Assembly (NCBI GenBank): GCA_004557285.1
Contig: SFEK01000005.1
Location: 1-30,917, forward strand
Length of the DNA stretch: 30,917 nt
Direction of reading: 5' to 3'
From: Bacteroidales bacterium
GTDB taxonomy: Bacteria; Bacteroidota; Bacteroidia; Bacteroidales; Bacteroidaceae
Shown here: one piece after another, positions 6,705 through 14,338 of the stretch
Layout: the number at the start of each line of letters is the position of its first letter
How positions within the stretch are numbered: the first letter of the stretch is position 1
The notes under the pieces: model-generated
The model's input: only the letters and a program-made list of their open reading frames with translations
Told to the model about the DNA's origin: nothing
The model's database searches: none
Program-made: the position numbers and the translations under genes

Positions 6705-8924
6705 TTATTTCTGCTTCAGCTGTTCGTTGAAAAACTGTGCAATTTGTCTGAGCAGGTGGTTGCGGGTGTTGCCGCCATAGATGCTATGGTTGCGGTTGGT
6801 GTAGATGTTCATCTTGAAATCCTTGTCGGCCTGCACCAGTGCCTCGGTATATTCATAGGCATTCTGCGGATGCACATTGTCATCGGCATGACCGTGGCAG
6901 ATGAGCAACGCACCGTTCAGGTTGTTCACACGCTGAATGGGGTTGGTGTCATAGCCCGAGGGGTTTTCATTGGGCGTACGCATATAGCGCTCAGTGTAAA
7001 CACTGTCGTAAAAACGCCAGTCGGTGGGAGGTGCCACAGCCACACCGGCCTTGAACACGGGGCGTCCTTCGCTCATGCTCATCAAGGTGTTGAAACCACC
7101 AAAGCTCCATCCCCAGATACCGATGTTGTCTTTGTCCACATAAGGCAGTTTGCCGAGATAAATGGCTGTCTCCACCTGGTCTTTTGACTCCAGTTCGCCC
7201 ATCTTCAGATAGGTGCATTTTTCAAAGTCGGCACCACGACCACCGGTTCCCCGGCCATCGACACATACCACGATGAACCCCTGCTGTGCCAGATACTCAT
7301 CATAGAGCGAGTTGCCGCCGATGGAACCCAACTGCCAGGCGTTGACCACCTGCTGACTGCCCGGACCGCTATACTGCCACATGATGACAGGATATTTCTT
7401 GTTGGGGTTGAAGTCTGCGGGTTTAATCATCACACCATTGAGCTTCACACCCTCTGAGGTGGTAAACGTAAAGAACTCTCGGCGTGAGATGCCGTATGGA
7501 GCCAGCTGTTCTTTGAGTGCATTGTTATCTACCATGGTGGTGAGTGCCTTGCCTGTGGCATCGCAAAGCTGTGCCATGTAAGGGGTGTTGCAATCGCTCC
7601 ACTGATTCACAAAATATTTGAAGTCGCTGCTGAAAAGTGCCGTGTTCCAGCCCTCTTTGTTGGTCAAGCAAGTGGTTTTACCGTTCTTGGCGGTGACATA
7701 CACCTCACGGTTCATCGGATTCTTGCCCGCTGCCTGATAATACACATTGCCGGTCTTCTCGTCATAGCCATATACATTGGTCACCTCACCGTTGACCTTG
7801 GTGAGCTGTCGCTGCAACTTTCCTGTAAGACTGTAGAGATAGAGCTGCATGGCGCCGCTGCGGTCGCTGGCCACGAGAATGCTGTTGGGATATATCATGA
7901 TGTTTTCCATGGCCTCTTCCTTGACATACTTGGCAACACTCTCCTTGACGATGAGCTTGCACACCGTGCTGCGCGGATTGGCGGCATAAAGGCAGAGTTC
8001 GTCCTGATGACGGTTCATGGTATATACAATCATTTTCTCAGGATCGGAAGTGGCTTTGATTCGTGGTATATAGCCATCAGCAGCCAGAGGCACCTGCAAC
8101 TGTCTTGTCTGTCGTGCCTTGATGTCGAAACTATGCACGCTGACGGTCGAGTTTACCTCGCCGGCCTTGGGATATTTATAGGTATAAGTACCTGGATATG
8201 TGGCATATTCCTTGTTCTCGGGTTTCAAGCCCTTGTAGGTTTCCAGGGTGAACGAGCGCACCTTGCTCTCGTCAAACCTTATCCAGCAGAGCATGGTGCC
8301 GTCGGCATTGAAAGCCAGAGCTGAGTTGAAGGCAAACTCCTCTTCATACACCCAGTCGGGAATACCGTTGATGATTTCATTGCGCTTGCCGTCTTTGGTC
8401 ACCTGACTCTCGGCGTTGCCATAGAGCAATTTCACGAGATAGATATTGTTGTCGCGTACAAAGGCCACCATCTTGCTGTCGGGCGACCAAACGGGAGTCT
8501 GCTGAGGACCATAGTCGGAGAGCTTCTCCAGACTGCGCTCGGCAATATTGTAGATGTAGTATTTGGCGGTGAAAGAGCGGCGATAGATACGCCTGGTTTC
8601 TGTCTGTATGAGCATCTTGGTGCCATCGGGACTCATGATGTAACTGTCAAACCTGCTGATGCGTTCGCCCACGGTGTTGTCCACATCAAAGAGCACACCC
8701 GAGGGCTTGCCTGTCTTGAAAGAATAACGCACCACTTTCTTGCCATCGTCGCTCACCATGGCATAGCTGTCGCCATCAGCAAGAGGGTTAATGCCGCTTA
8801 CATATTTGGCGGCAAACTTGTTGTCGGTAATGTCTTTCAGCGAGAGCTTGTTGCCCGCAAAAAGACCGTCTGCGGTTATCATCAGAGCCGCACAGACCAT
8901 AGTTATTAGTTTCTTTTTACACAT
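6705..8924 (-). CDS. dpp4: Dipeptidyl peptidase IV, S9B family prolyl oligopeptidase
   Basis: A 739-residue exported serine peptidase that removes X-Pro (and X-Ala) dipeptides from peptide N-termini, usually in the Bacteroidota periplasm. A signal peptide covers about residues 1-23. Residues about 30-480 form the DPP IV beta-propeller, including DWVYEEEF with the substrate N-terminus-binding glutamates (E195/E196). The C-terminal alpha/beta hydrolase domain carries the triad S607 (GWSFGGF), D681 (GHADDNVHPQ) and H713 (NRNHSIYGG). All key residues are present, and length matches the Porphyromonas and Bacteroides enzymes. It has its own promoter-like element at 8942-8949. Lying upstream of an amino-acid-oxidising operon, it fits a peptide-using lifestyle, but a direct link is inference. 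Confidence 0.95.
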   Translation of the reverse strand: MCKKKLITMVCAALMITADGLFAGNKLSLKDITDNKFAAKYVSGINPLADGDSYAMVSDDGKKVVRYSFKTGKPSGVLFDVDNTVGERISRFDSYIMSPDGTKMLIQTETRRIYRRSFTAKYYIYNIAERSLEKLSDYGPQQTPVWSPDSKMVAFVRDNNIYLVKLLYGNAESQVTKDGKRNEIINGIPDWVYEEEFAFNSALAFNADGTMLCWIRFDESKVRSFTLETYKGLKPENKEYATYPGTYTYKYPKAGEVNSTVSVHSFDIKARQTRQLQVPLAADGYIPRIKATSDPEKMIVYTMNRHQDELCLYAANPRSTVCKLIVKESVAKYVKEEAMENIMIYPNSILVASDRSGAMQLYLYSLTGKLQRQLTKVNGEVTNVYGYDEKTGNVYYQAAGKNPMNREVYVTAKNGKTTCLTNKEGWNTALFSSDFKYFVNQWSDCNTPYMAQLCDATGKALTTMVDNNALKEQLAPYGISRREFFTFTTSEGVKLNGVMIKPADFNPNKKYPVIMWQYSGPGSQQVVNAWQLGSIGGNSLYDEYLAQQGFIVVCVDGRGTGGRGADFEKCTYLKMGELESKDQVETAIYLGKLPYVDKDNIGIWGWSFGGFNTLMSMSEGRPVFKAGVAVAPPTDWRFYDSVYTERYMRTPNENPSGYDTNPIQRVNNLNGALLICHGHADDNVHPQNAYEYTEALVQADKDFKMNIYTNRNHSIYGGNTRNHLLRQIAQFFNEQLKQK

Positions 8925-8941
8925 AATGATTTATTTGCCTA

Positions 8942-8949
8942 CAAAGTTA
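8942..8949 (-). promoter_or_regulatory. Promoter -7 box for dpp4
   Basis: TAACTTTG on the minus strand matches the Bacteroidota -7 consensus and lies 17 bp upstream of the dpp4 ATG. No good TTG lies 19-21 bp upstream. It forms an inverted repeat with the box of the divergent gene at 8963-8970. Confidence 0.55.
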
Positions 8950-8962
8950 AAAAAAATATCAG

Positions 8963-8970
8963 TAACTTTG
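8963..8970 (+). promoter_or_regulatory. Promoter -7 box for the radical SAM gene
   Basis: TAACTTTG followed by C matches the Bacteroidota -7 element; the expected start of transcription, near 8977, leaves a leader of about 33 nt before the ATG at 9010. The nearest upstream TTTG (8934-8937) is 25 bp away, further than the usual 19-21. Confidence 0.6.
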
Positions 8971-9009
8971 CACCATTATTCATTTAAAAGATATTAATTA
9001 GTCGAACAA

Positions 9010-10005
9010 ATGGCCTATTCCTGCGATTTTCCCTATAATGATTTCGGTCATTGGCTGAAATCTCGCTTTCCCTTCAAGGTGCAGAAACTCACCATCAACG
9101 GTTCGTTCACCTGTCCCAACCGCGATGGCAGCATTGGGCGTGGAGGTTGTGCATTCTGCAACAACAAGACCTTTACGCCTGCCTATTGCCAGCCCACTGA
9201 CAGCATCACCCAACAGTTGCAGGAGGGCAAGAGGTTTTTCAGCCGCAAATATCCCGACATGAAATACATCGCCTACTTTCAGGCCTATACCAACACATAC
9301 GCCAAGCTCGACACACTGAAAAGGCGTTACGAAGAGGCATTGCAGGTAGATGATGTGGTGGGCATCGCCATAGGCACCCGTCCCGACTGTGTGGATGGCC
9401 CTTTGCTCGACTATTTGGAATCATTGGCCCGACACACCATGGTGATGGTGGAATACGGCATCGAGTCGGCCAACGACGAGACATTGAGGCGCATCAACCG
9501 TGGACACGACTTTGCCTGCTCTCAGCGTGCCATCAACGAGACGGCCCGTCGTGGCATCATCACGGGCGGACATGTGATTATCGGGTTGCCGGGCGAAGAC
9601 CGGAAGGAAAGCATCCGCCAGGCTTCATTGATTTCGGCTACCCGTCTCGACATTCTCAAGATACATCAGTTGCAGGTGACCAAAGACACGCAGCTGGGCG
9701 AAACCTATATCCAGGAGCCGTTTCCCCTCTATACCGTGGACGAATACATCGGGCTTTTGGCCGAGTACATCGGTCATCTGCGCCCCACGTTGGTGCTTGA
9801 GCGATTTACCTCTCAATCGCCAAAAGACCTGCTCATCGCCCCGCACTGGGGATTGAAAAACCATGAGTTCACCAACCTCTTTGTCAATTATCTGCGCAAA
9901 CACGGCATGTATCAAGGCATGTATTGCCATGACAACGACTGTATAGGCGGGGATAAAGTGGCCAATCATGCAACATCCCTTAAATGTGGAACCTGTGCTT
10001 TTTAG
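9010..10005 (+). CDS. TIGR01212-family (YhcC-like) radical SAM protein
   Basis: A 331-residue cytosolic radical SAM protein. The cluster-binding region is C35PNRDGSIGRGGC47AFC50, the spacing and sequence typical of the YhcC/TIGR01212 family rather than the plain CX3CX2C form. MVEYGIESANDETLRRINRGH and GGHVIIGLPGED are the downstream strands that bind S-adenosylmethionine. The family's substrate is not established; a link to RNA or protein modification has been suggested by resemblance to Elp3-like enzymes. The C-terminus ends in a CGTCAF motif. The gene is transcribed divergently from dpp4, and its last 26 bases overlap the convergent mltF-like gene, so the two transcripts are antisense at their 3' ends. 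Confidence 0.92.
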   Translation: MAYSCDFPYNDFGHWLKSRFPFKVQKLTINGSFTCPNRDGSIGRGGCAFCNNKTFTPAYCQPTDSITQQLQEGKRFFSRKYPDMKYIAYFQAYTNTYAKLDTLKRRYEEALQVDDVVGIAIGTRPDCVDGPLLDYLESLARHTMVMVEYGIESANDETLRRINRGHDFACSQRAINETARRGIITGGHVIIGLPGEDRKESIRQASLISATRLDILKIHQLQVTKDTQLGETYIQEPFPLYTVDEYIGLLAEYIGHLRPTLVLERFTSQSPKDLLIAPHWGLKNHEFTNLFVNYLRKHGMYQGMYCHDNDCIGGDKVANHATSLKCGTCAF

Positions 10006-11167
10006 TGGCACGGTGTGGAGTGTTCGGACTGACAGAGCCACCGCCATAAGGCACGCCACGATATTGAGCATAGCGCTGCCTGATGTTATCTACATAGCCC
10101 ACGGTTTCGGAGCCTCGCATATAGCCATATTTCACTACAGGGTCGTTGTAGCAGGCCGGTTGCTCCAAGGCCAGCACAAAGGGAGCCACATCACGCCACC
10201 GATGTGGGTTCTTGCCGTTTTTCCTTGCCAAAGCCATGGCATCCCTGATGTGGAAAAAACCGCCATTGTATGAGGCCAATATAAAACATTGCCGCTCCTG
10301 CATGTCGGGAATATCACGGAATTTTCCGTTGAGTTCCAGCAGATAGTTGGCTGCTGCACGGATATTGGGCTCGGGATTGAAAATCTCGCTCATGGGCAAT
10401 CCCAGATATTGTGCCGTGGCAGGCATGATTTGCATCAGACCGCAGGCTCCTGCCCACGAACGGGCATTGGGGTCGAAGCACGACTCCTGATAGCACTGGG
10501 CAGCCAGCAGTCGCCAGTCCCAGCGTGCCACTGGGGCATATTTCTTGAACAAGGGGTCATAATGCGAGATGACGCCACCTGCCTTGTTGAGGAAGGGCGA
10601 ATACACATGACGCTTCACCGCACCGCCCCTGAACAGTTGTCGCTGCTCCATGTTCACCTCAGCCAGCATGGCGGGTTTGTACCAGGCATTCAAACTGTCT
10701 GCCAACACCTTGTTGCTTGCAGCCACCGCCCACTGCACGTTGAGCGAGTCAACGCCTGCGCCGCAATAGATGACGGGTTGTGGGGTGTTCAGGTTTTTGG
10801 GCAGCGGAAACACGATGATGTCGCCCTCGCCGTCGAGCAGTCTTTTGACCATCTCCATGGTGTCACGACACAGTTCCACCCTCACCGACACGCCCATCTT
10901 CTGGGCAAAACGTTCACACAGCAGATACTGCGTGCCCATGCCCCTGCCGTGGTAGTCGTAATAGGTGGCAGGCCCCGACATGGTCAGCGCAATGAGTTCG
11001 CCATTGCTCACGATGTCGCTCATGGTAAAACACGAATCAGCGGGTATGGAGTCGGTCATCACCTCTCCCCAGGGAGTCACTACCCGTTGGTCTTTGCGGT
11101 CGGTGCACGACAGCCAGAGACAAACGACCGGCACCAACATGACAATATGCTTGAAATGATTTTTCAT
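9980..11167 (-). CDS. mltF: MltF-like membrane-bound lytic murein transglycosylase (lipoprotein)
   Basis: A 395-residue lipoprotein with lipobox LWLSC (C21). Residues about 45-200 resemble a periplasmic solute-binding fold of the SBP_bac_3 type (LTMSGPATYYDYHGRGMGTQ, LLDGEGDIIVFP). Residues about 215-330 are an SLT domain with catalytic E228 (QCYQES), GLMQIMPATAQYLGL (243-257) and NIRAAANYLLEL. This order is that of MltF, which cleaves the MurNAc-GlcNAc bond to leave 1,6-anhydromuropeptides, with the binding domain acting as a regulator. In the Gram-negative envelope it would sit on a membrane facing the periplasm. It is divergent from the HisC-like gene and overlaps the radical SAM gene tail by 26 bases. 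A DUF1460 amidase acting on related muropeptides lies about 1.1 kb away. Confidence 0.9.
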   Translation of the reverse strand: MKNHFKHIVMLVPVVCLWLSCTDRKDQRVVTPWGEVMTDSIPADSCFTMSDIVSNGELIALTMSGPATYYDYHGRGMGTQYLLCERFAQKMGVSVRVELCRDTMEMVKRLLDGEGDIIVFPLPKNLNTPQPVIYCGAGVDSLNVQWAVAASNKVLADSLNAWYKPAMLAEVNMEQRQLFRGGAVKRHVYSPFLNKAGGVISHYDPLFKKYAPVARWDWRLLAAQCYQESCFDPNARSWAGACGLMQIMPATAQYLGLPMSEIFNPEPNIRAAANYLLELNGKFRDIPDMQERQCFILASYNGGFFHIRDAMALARKNGKNPHRWRDVAPFVLALEQPACYNDPVVKYGYMRGSETVGYVDNIRQRYAQYRGVPYGGGSVSPNTPHRATKKHRFHI

Positions 11168-11188
11168 CCATTCTTCCTATATTGGCTA

Positions 11189-11196
11189 CAAAAGTA
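11189..11196 (-). promoter_or_regulatory. Promoter -7 box for mltF
   Basis: TACTTTTG on the minus strand lies 21 bp upstream of the ATG at 11167, giving a short leader of roughly 15 nt. It matches the Bacteroidota -7 consensus. No TTG at proper spacing was found. Confidence 0.55.
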
Positions 11197-11205
11197 CGAC
11201 ATTTC

Positions 11206-11236
11206 TTGCAAATACCATATAAAAAGCGTAATTTTG
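11206..11236 (+). promoter_or_regulatory. Promoter (-33 and -7) for the HisC-like gene
   Basis: TTG at 11206-11208 and TAATTTTG at 11229-11236 are separated by 20 bp, a good match to the Bacteroidota vegetative promoter. The predicted leader is about 40 nt. Presence of a full promoter argues that the gene is expressed rather than a silent relic. Confidence 0.65.
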
Positions 11237-11281
11237 CCGACAAAATTTCTATTCACTGTGTTAATGCGTAAATGAAAAAGC

Positions 11282-12316
11282 ATGAAACCATTAATTGAAC
11301 TTACACGTAAAAACATCTGGCTTCTTGATAGTTACAGCAGCCAGAGAAACCAAGACAACGATATGGGAAAAGCGGTGTGGCTCGATGCCAACGAAAATCC
11401 GTACAACCACCCATTCAACAGATACCCTGACCCTTGCCAAACCCTCTTGAAGCAAAGCATCGCCCATGCCAAGGGGCTCGACAGCCGACAGATATTCGTG
11501 GGCAACGGCACCGACGAGGCCATTGATGTGCTCTACCGCTGCTTTGCCGAACCGGGCACTGACAATGTGGTGTCCATCTCTCCCACCTGTGGCAGGTACA
11601 AGGTGTATGCCGACATCAACAACATCGAATATCGCACGGTGTCGCTCCACGACGGTTTCAGGTTTTCGCCACAGGAGATGCTTGGACGTTGCGACAGGCA
11701 CACCAAGATGATATGGTTCTGCTCGCCCAACAATCCCACGGGCAATAATCTCGACCGTAACGATATCATCCATGTCATCGAGCACTTCGATGGTCTGGTA
11801 GTCGTTGACGAGACCTATGCCGACTTCTCCAACGAGCGTCAGTTCTCCAACGAACTCAACCGCTGGCCTAATCTCGTGGTGCTTCATTCGCTCAACGCTG
11901 CCTATGGCTGTGCGGCCTTGTCGGTGGGCATGGCCTATGCCTCAGCCGACATCATCGCCATCATGGACAAGGTGAAATATCCCTACAACGTGAACACGCC
12001 TTCACAGAAACAGGCAACTGAAGCCATCAAGGCTTTTCCCGACATGAACAAATGGGTGAAAATCCTGTTGCTTGAACGTGGCCGCATGATCGAGGCATTC
12101 AGTTTGCTACCTATCTGCGAGGCGGTATATCCCACCAATGCCAATTTCTTTCTGGCCAAGATGACCGATGCCACCGCCATTCACGACTATCTGAAACGTC
12201 AGGGCATCATGGTGCGCAACTGCACTGATATGCCGCTGTGCCACAACTGTCTGCGCATCACGGTGGGCACCAAGAGCGAGAACAACCAGCTGCTCTCTGC
12301 CCTAAGGCAGTATTGA
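11282..12316 (+). CDS. hisC: Histidinol-phosphate aminotransferase homologue lacking the PLP lysine (probable pseudoenzyme)
   Basis: A 344-residue protein of normal HisC length. The fold is well kept: LDANENP (34-40), NRYPDP (46-51), VGNGTDEAIDVL (73-84), CSPNNPTGN (147-155), VVVDETYADF (173-182) and NCLRITVGT (322-330). The active-site segment, however, reads LHSLNAAYGCAALSVG (201-216), where HisC proteins have a T-[LF]-S-K-A-[FW]-G segment followed by R-x-G. The Schiff-base lysine is A206, the phosphate-contacting arginine is S214, and the tyrosine of the PTYG motif is C103 (PTCGRY). Transaminase activity is therefore unlikely by known chemistry; a binding or regulatory role, or early decay, are the alternatives. 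The gene stands alone, with no other his gene in the window. Its 3' end overlaps the DUF1460 gene by 15 bases. Confidence 0.88.
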   Translation: MKPLIELTRKNIWLLDSYSSQRNQDNDMGKAVWLDANENPYNHPFNRYPDPCQTLLKQSIAHAKGLDSRQIFVGNGTDEAIDVLYRCFAEPGTDNVVSISPTCGRYKVYADINNIEYRTVSLHDGFRFSPQEMLGRCDRHTKMIWFCSPNNPTGNNLDRNDIIHVIEHFDGLVVVDETYADFSNERQFSNELNRWPNLVVLHSLNAAYGCAALSVGMAYASADIIAIMDKVKYPYNVNTPSQKQATEAIKAFPDMNKWVKILLLERGRMIEAFSLLPICEAVYPTNANFFLAKMTDATAIHDYLKRQGIMVRNCTDMPLCHNCLRITVGTKSENNQLLSALRQY

Positions 12317-13177
12317 CGGGGCAAGCCTGACGACCCTCACCCCTGTCATCGACTTCTGCTTTTGCAGATAGGCAGAGAGTGTCTGGGGCTCTTCCACCAC
12401 CTTGTGGCGCAGGCTCGATGCGTTGAGCAGGTGCAGCCCGTCCTTGTGCCACACGGCAAACCCTATATGCTGAATGTCCAATCCGTCGAGCTTGGTGGTC
12501 AGGGCCAATATATCGCCATTGTGAATGGTCTGCCGCAACAGTTTGGTGTTGCCTATCTTGGATTTTGGTATATATCTGAATTTTAGTTTGTTCAAGGCCT
12601 TTTCGGTATTGGCTATGGCGGGAATATCCTCGGGATGTGCTTTCAGCATCTTGTATTTCTCGGGATGTACCGACATGAAGCCCACCTTGATTTGCTGCCA
12701 GGCGGTAAAGGGTGGCACGGGTTGCTGTATTTCACGGCAAAGCCCTTTGCAGGTGTTGTCGGTTATCCACTCGGTGAAATAGTGCAGCCTGCTGACATAC
12801 TGTGGTTTGCAGTCCTTACGGTAGCGTATGGTCAGCAGATTGTCGCAGAAATCCTTGAAGCGGTATTGCCCCTGTTGCAGGCACATGGTCAGCGCCACCA
12901 CATTCTCCACATAGGTGGTGCAGTCGAGCTGTCTGAGGTTCACCACCAACTGTTCTTTGTCGTTCACCTCAAGGGTGTGTGCCACATAGGGCAGTCCCAG
13001 CAGTTGGCGGGCAAAGTAGATCACGGGATTGCTGATGCGCTTGGCTTTCCTGGCATCGCACAACAACCGCTCCACCTTGACACTGTCTTGTGGCTGATAG
13101 GTCACTTGATAAGCCCGGATGTTGCCGGTGCAGAGCAATAGCGCGACAAGCGCCAACAGATGTTTCATGTTTTTCAT
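12302..13177 (-). CDS. DUF1460 NlpC/P60-type N-acetylmuramoyl-L-alanine amidase
   Basis: A 291-residue exported protein with a signal peptide over about residues 1-22. DUF1460 proteins from Bacteroides are NlpC/P60-related cysteine amidases that cut between N-acetylmuramic acid and L-alanine in small muropeptides, a wall-recycling activity. The catalytic cysteine is C86 in RQLDCTTYVE, and the likely histidine is H237 in DIQHIGFAVWHKDG. A longer in-frame start at 13309 would sit inside the upstream gene. The ATG at 13177 was chosen because it overlaps the upstream stop as ATGA and begins a clean signal peptide. It is the third gene of the Gfo/Idh-DUF4421-DUF1460 operon. Its 3' end overlaps the HisC-like gene by 15 bases. 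Confidence 0.88.
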   Translation of the reverse strand: MKNMKHLLALVALLLCTGNIRAYQVTYQPQDSVKVERLLCDARKAKRISNPVIYFARQLLGLPYVAHTLEVNDKEQLVVNLRQLDCTTYVENVVALTMCLQQGQYRFKDFCDNLLTIRYRKDCKPQYVSRLHYFTEWITDNTCKGLCREIQQPVPPFTAWQQIKVGFMSVHPEKYKMLKAHPEDIPAIANTEKALNKLKFRYIPKSKIGNTKLLRQTIHNGDILALTTKLDGLDIQHIGFAVWHKDGLHLLNASSLRHKVVEEPQTLSAYLQKQKSMTGVRVVRLAPSILP

Positions 13178-14325
13178 TTTCTTCCGATATTTATTCCAAC
13201 GTATATGTTCAGCGAACCGAATATGTTGCTGGTAGAGAATTGGCTCTTGCGGTAGGTGTATGAATGGAGCACCGTGCTCATGCCGGCATAATATTTGGTG
13301 TTGTTCCACACCAGACCGAAACGCCCGATGCCGTCGATGTTGAAGTCGCCGAACTTGAAGTCGCGCAACGAGAACTCTGAGTCATACTGCAGGTCGCCGG
13401 TCGACTTCTTGTAGGCAATGCCCAAGGACAACGAGGCATCGAAGAGCCAGTTTTTGGCAAACACCCAGTTGTAGGCATATCCGCCCGACACGGCATACGA
13501 GGTATAATTCACCTTGCTGAACATCAGTCCTTCATCGAGTTGAACATCGCCAGCCTGCGGAGGAATATTGTTTTCCACCACCTGTTTCAGTTTCATGTAG
13601 TCGAGGTCAAGCGTGTGTTTGGCATAGGATATGCCTAACAAAGGAGAACCGCAACTGCGTTTCTGGCAGGTGCTCTGGCTGAATGCTGCAGGGTAAGAGA
13701 ATTTCTTGTGGTTGAAGATGTAGTAGAGGTTGAATCCCTTGATGCCTACCGACATACCGGAGAAAGGAATGCCTTTGAGCACATTTTTATTCAGCCCATC
13801 ACCCAATATGGCTTCCTTGATGCGGAAGTCATTGCCCGTCTTGCGGTAATAGAGGTCAATGCCGAACATCGAACTGTAAAGACTCAGTTCAAACTCTTTC
13901 TTGGTATCGTCGTTGCTGATGCGTCCTATGTCGAACGTGTAGCCCAGAAACACCCATCGCCAACCTAAATAAGGCCCGATTTTCACCGAAGGCCTTGGGG
14001 CAAAGGTGATAGACTGTCCCGACTTGCTCTCCAAGGTATATATCTCATAGGTGTTGGTGTTCTGCATCATCACCGTATAGTTATAGTGCTGAGGCTCAAT
14101 GTAATTGGTGTCGATGTCGTTGAAATGCTTGAACCATCGGGTAAACACCTTTCCGATGCGTCTGAACACGGTTTTTCTCTTTTGTGGTTTCACCACCACG
14201 ACAGTGTCTGTTTCCACACCGCTGTTTTCCTGCACCACAGAGTCTGTCTGTTCTGCAGCAGCCGCAGCCACTGCACACACCATCAACAGCAGGAGGAGTA
14301 AACAACGGGTGAAACGACCATTCAT
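13174..14325 (-). CDS. DUF4421 family outer-membrane-type protein
   Basis: A 383-residue protein with a signal peptide (hydrophobic run 9-23, cleavage near AAAA-E25). Family hallmarks are FNDIDTNYIEPQHYNYTVMM (68-87) and the following QNTNTYEIYTL. The rest is made of alternating aromatic strands (FGIDLYYRKTGNDF, GFNLYYIFNHKKFSYPAAFSQS, GGYAYNWVFAKNWLFDASLSLG) ending in NIYVGINIGRK, consistent with an outer-membrane beta-barrel. The function of DUF4421 is unknown; it is widespread in Bacteroidota. It follows the oxidoreductase gene by 13 bp and overlaps the amidase gene by 4 bases (ATGA), so all three are probably translated as one operon. Confidence 0.85.
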   Translation of the reverse strand: MNGRFTRCLLLLLLMVCAVAAAAAEQTDSVVQENSGVETDTVVVVKPQKRKTVFRRIGKVFTRWFKHFNDIDTNYIEPQHYNYTVMMQNTNTYEIYTLESKSGQSITFAPRPSVKIGPYLGWRWVFLGYTFDIGRISNDDTKKEFELSLYSSMFGIDLYYRKTGNDFRIKEAILGDGLNKNVLKGIPFSGMSVGIKGFNLYYIFNHKKFSYPAAFSQSTCQKRSCGSPLLGISYAKHTLDLDYMKLKQVVENNIPPQAGDVQLDEGLMFSKVNYTSYAVSGGYAYNWVFAKNWLFDASLSLGIAYKKSTGDLQYDSEFSLRDFKFGDFNIDGIGRFGLVWNNTKYYAGMSTVLHSYTYRKSQFSTSNIFGSLNIYVGINIGRK

Positions 14326-14338
14326 CTTGCGCCACGTG

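Noticed and set aside
5553..7187. A 544-codon plus-strand frame opposite the DUF4861 and dpp4 genes
   Set aside because: Its His- and Val-rich composition is what the reverse complement of this codon usage produces; the minus strand has clear protein families on both sides.
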